Positions 6,533 through 7,524 of a DNA stretch of 7,524 bases are shown here, piece by piece. Each line of letters begins with the position of its first letter. Position 1 is the stretch's first letter. This DNA is from Burkholderiales bacterium. GTDB lineage: Bacteria; Pseudomonadota; Gammaproteobacteria; Burkholderiales; Casimicrobiaceae. The stretch covers positions 1 through 7,524 of the forward strand of contig JANXNO010000383.1 in the NCBI GenBank assembly GCA_025354075.1, read 5' to 3'. Both the position numbers and the translations under genes were made by a program. The notes beneath the pieces are model-generated. The model saw nothing but the letters and a program-made list of their open reading frames with translations, did not search any database and was not told where the DNA came from.

Positions 6533-6832
6533 ATGAGGCTCACTTTAGTTCGTCGCGCCCCGACGCTTGGCGCTGCCGCATTTTTTGCATCGCTCTCGCC
6601 GCTGTCATCGCCAGCACAAGCAACCAACACCGGCGTTCCCGCCGCCGACCCCGAGCCGAGCGGCTCCGGCGGTACGATCACCGACGAATGTCGCGCAAGC
6701 GAAATCCGAAGCAGTACAACACGCCCAGATACGCAAATCCGCCCAGCGCAAACAGCGCTGCGAGCATGGACGAGCGCGGGATTTCAGCGGTACTCACCCA
6801 CCACGCATCAGCCGGTTTGGCGAATAAAATGA
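6533..6832 (+). pseudogene. Truncated paralogue of the OmpA-like gene's 5' end
   Basis: This is a 99-residue ORF with a strong ribosome binding site (AGGAGA, six bases before the ATG) and a convincing signal peptide: 'RR' at 7-8, a hydrophobic stretch at about 12-24, and an 'AQA' cleavage site ending at residue 30. Its first 39 residues align without gaps to the OmpA-like protein: R7, R8, A9, L12, A14, L21, A30, T33, V35, P36, A38 and D39 are identical. Similarity ends there, about 28 bases before the last codon of murJ on the other strand. The remaining ~51 residues are simply the antisense of the murJ end, with no recognisable domain. The simplest reading is a duplicated gene start whose body was deleted next to murJ. 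A small secreted peptide with an overlapping tail is possible if the ORF is expressed. Confidence 0.55.
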
Positions 6833-7524
6833 TCACCGCAGTGCAGGCCGTCGCAACAAAAAGCTGCCACCCGTAGCGCGACCATCCCGCTTGCGGTTCA
6901 TACAACCCACGGGCCCGCAAACCGCGATACAACCACCATGCATTCAAGAGCGCGCCCAAGCTAATCGACAACGCGAGCGCCGCGTGTTTGTAGTCCGGTG
7001 CGTAGCGCTCGAACACGATGTGCACGAAAAGCAAATTGAACAGCTGCGTAATGATCAGCACCCGGATCGCGATCTTTACCGGCGTCTTCGTGTCCTGCTG
7101 GGCATAGAACGCCGGAGCGAGGATCTTGATCCAGACGAGCGCTACGATCCCCACTGCGTAAGCGACTACGACCGGACCGGTCTTCAATGCGTCCGCTCCG
7201 GTAAACGCACCACGCTGCAATAGTGTCGCGACCATCGGCGTTGCCAGCACGCCCATCACGGCCATCGCTGGCAAAGTCGCGATCAACGCGAAGCGCATGC
7301 CGTAGTCGAGCAATTCGCCATAGCCGCGCTCGTTTTTCTCGTTCCGCAGCACGCCAAGCGCTGGCAGGATGACCGTCCCAATCGCCACCCCCAGAAGCGC
7401 CGTGGGCAACTCCATCAAACGGCCCCCCTTGTTCAACCAGCTCACCGACCCATCCCCAAAAAATGACGCGTAATTGCTGTTGATTAATTGACTGGCCTGC
7501 GCAACGGAAACGCCCAAAATTGCA
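6678..7524 (-). CDS. murJ: Lipid II flippase MurJ, C-terminal part
   Basis: MurJ moves lipid II, the peptidoglycan precursor, across the inner membrane. About 281 codons are readable, against a usual length of about 510, and the frame is open at the right edge, so the N-terminal half is outside the window; the TTG at 7517 is an internal Leu codon. Family signatures in order are 'GVSVAQASQLINSNYASF', 'GRLMELPTALLGVAIGT', 'LLQRGAFTGADALKT', 'ILAPAFYAQQDTKTPVKI', 'NAWWLYRGLRARGLYEP', and the normal C-terminal ending 'FRLRDIRR'. Several long hydrophobic stretches match the later membrane helices of the MOP-exporter fold. The Arg and Glu in 'GRLME' fit the essential pair known in Escherichia coli MurJ (Arg270, Glu273). 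Just before them this protein has 'NKGG' where most relatives have 'YYAD' or similar. Its 3' end is convergent with, and overlaps by 155 bases, the short ORF on the other strand. Confidence 0.95.
   Translation of the reverse strand, partial: AILGVSVAQASQLINSNYASFFGDGSVSWLNKGGRLMELPTALLGVAIGTVILPALGVLRNEKNERGYGELLDYGMRFALIATLPAMAVMGVLATPMVATLLQRGAFTGADALKTGPVVVAYAVGIVALVWIKILAPAFYAQQDTKTPVKIAIRVLIITQLFNLLFVHIVFERYAPDYKHAALALSISLGALLNAWWLYRGLRARGLYEPQAGWSRYGWQLFVATACTAVIILFAKPADAWWVSTAEIPRSSMLAALFALGGFAYLGVLYCFGFRLRDIRR

Noticed and set aside
6340..6876. 178-codon ORF on the plus strand overlapping the kinase end and murJ
   Set aside because: It lacks a ribosome binding site, overlaps the kinase end in another frame and runs antisense through murJ; the frame starting at 6533 has the better start signals.

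Overview
The window looks like a GC-rich proteobacterial chromosome, most likely a betaproteobacterium of the Burkholderiales type. This rests on the Gram-negative envelope genes (OmpA-type C-terminal domain, signal peptides), a MurJ with Gram-negative family motifs, and Shine-Dalgarno-led starts. The taxonomic guess is inference. I see no tRNA, rRNA, CRISPR array, transposase or integrase.

Layout. (1) 2-646 (+): C-terminal part of a CsgG-like envelope protein, cut by the left edge. (2) 744-1226 (+): secreted protein with a CARDB-like Ig-fold domain. (3) 1430-2512 (+): exported protein with a DUF4892-like N-terminal region and an OmpA-like peptidoglycan-binding C-terminal domain. (4) 2513-2695: AT-rich spacer with a long-spaced 9-bp inverted repeat. 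(5) 2696-3334 (+): ECF-type sigma factor of the kinase-linked TIGR02999 type. (6) 3383-6370 (+): membrane-spanning Ser/Thr protein kinase with a helical-repeat C-terminal domain, directly behind the sigma gene. (7) 6533-6832 (+): short ORF whose first ~39 codons and upstream region are a diverged copy of the start of gene 3; its tail runs antisense into the end of murJ. (8) 6678-7524 (-): C-terminal half of MurJ, the lipid II flippase, cut by the right edge.

How the genes may work together. The sigma factor and kinase form a recognisable pair. The sigma factor lacks the usual acidic residues in region 2.2 and has a threonine there, as in sigma factors activated by phosphorylation. The kinase has a complete catalytic core, one membrane segment and a probable periplasmic sensor domain. 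A shared box, TGTCGGG - 15 or 16 nt - (C/T)GTC, precedes the OmpA-like gene, the kinase gene and the broken paralogue. Its geometry resembles an ECF promoter, so the pair may control itself and the envelope genes beside it. A REP-like palindrome is the main alternative. murJ is a housekeeping gene that probably marks the edge of this accessory block.
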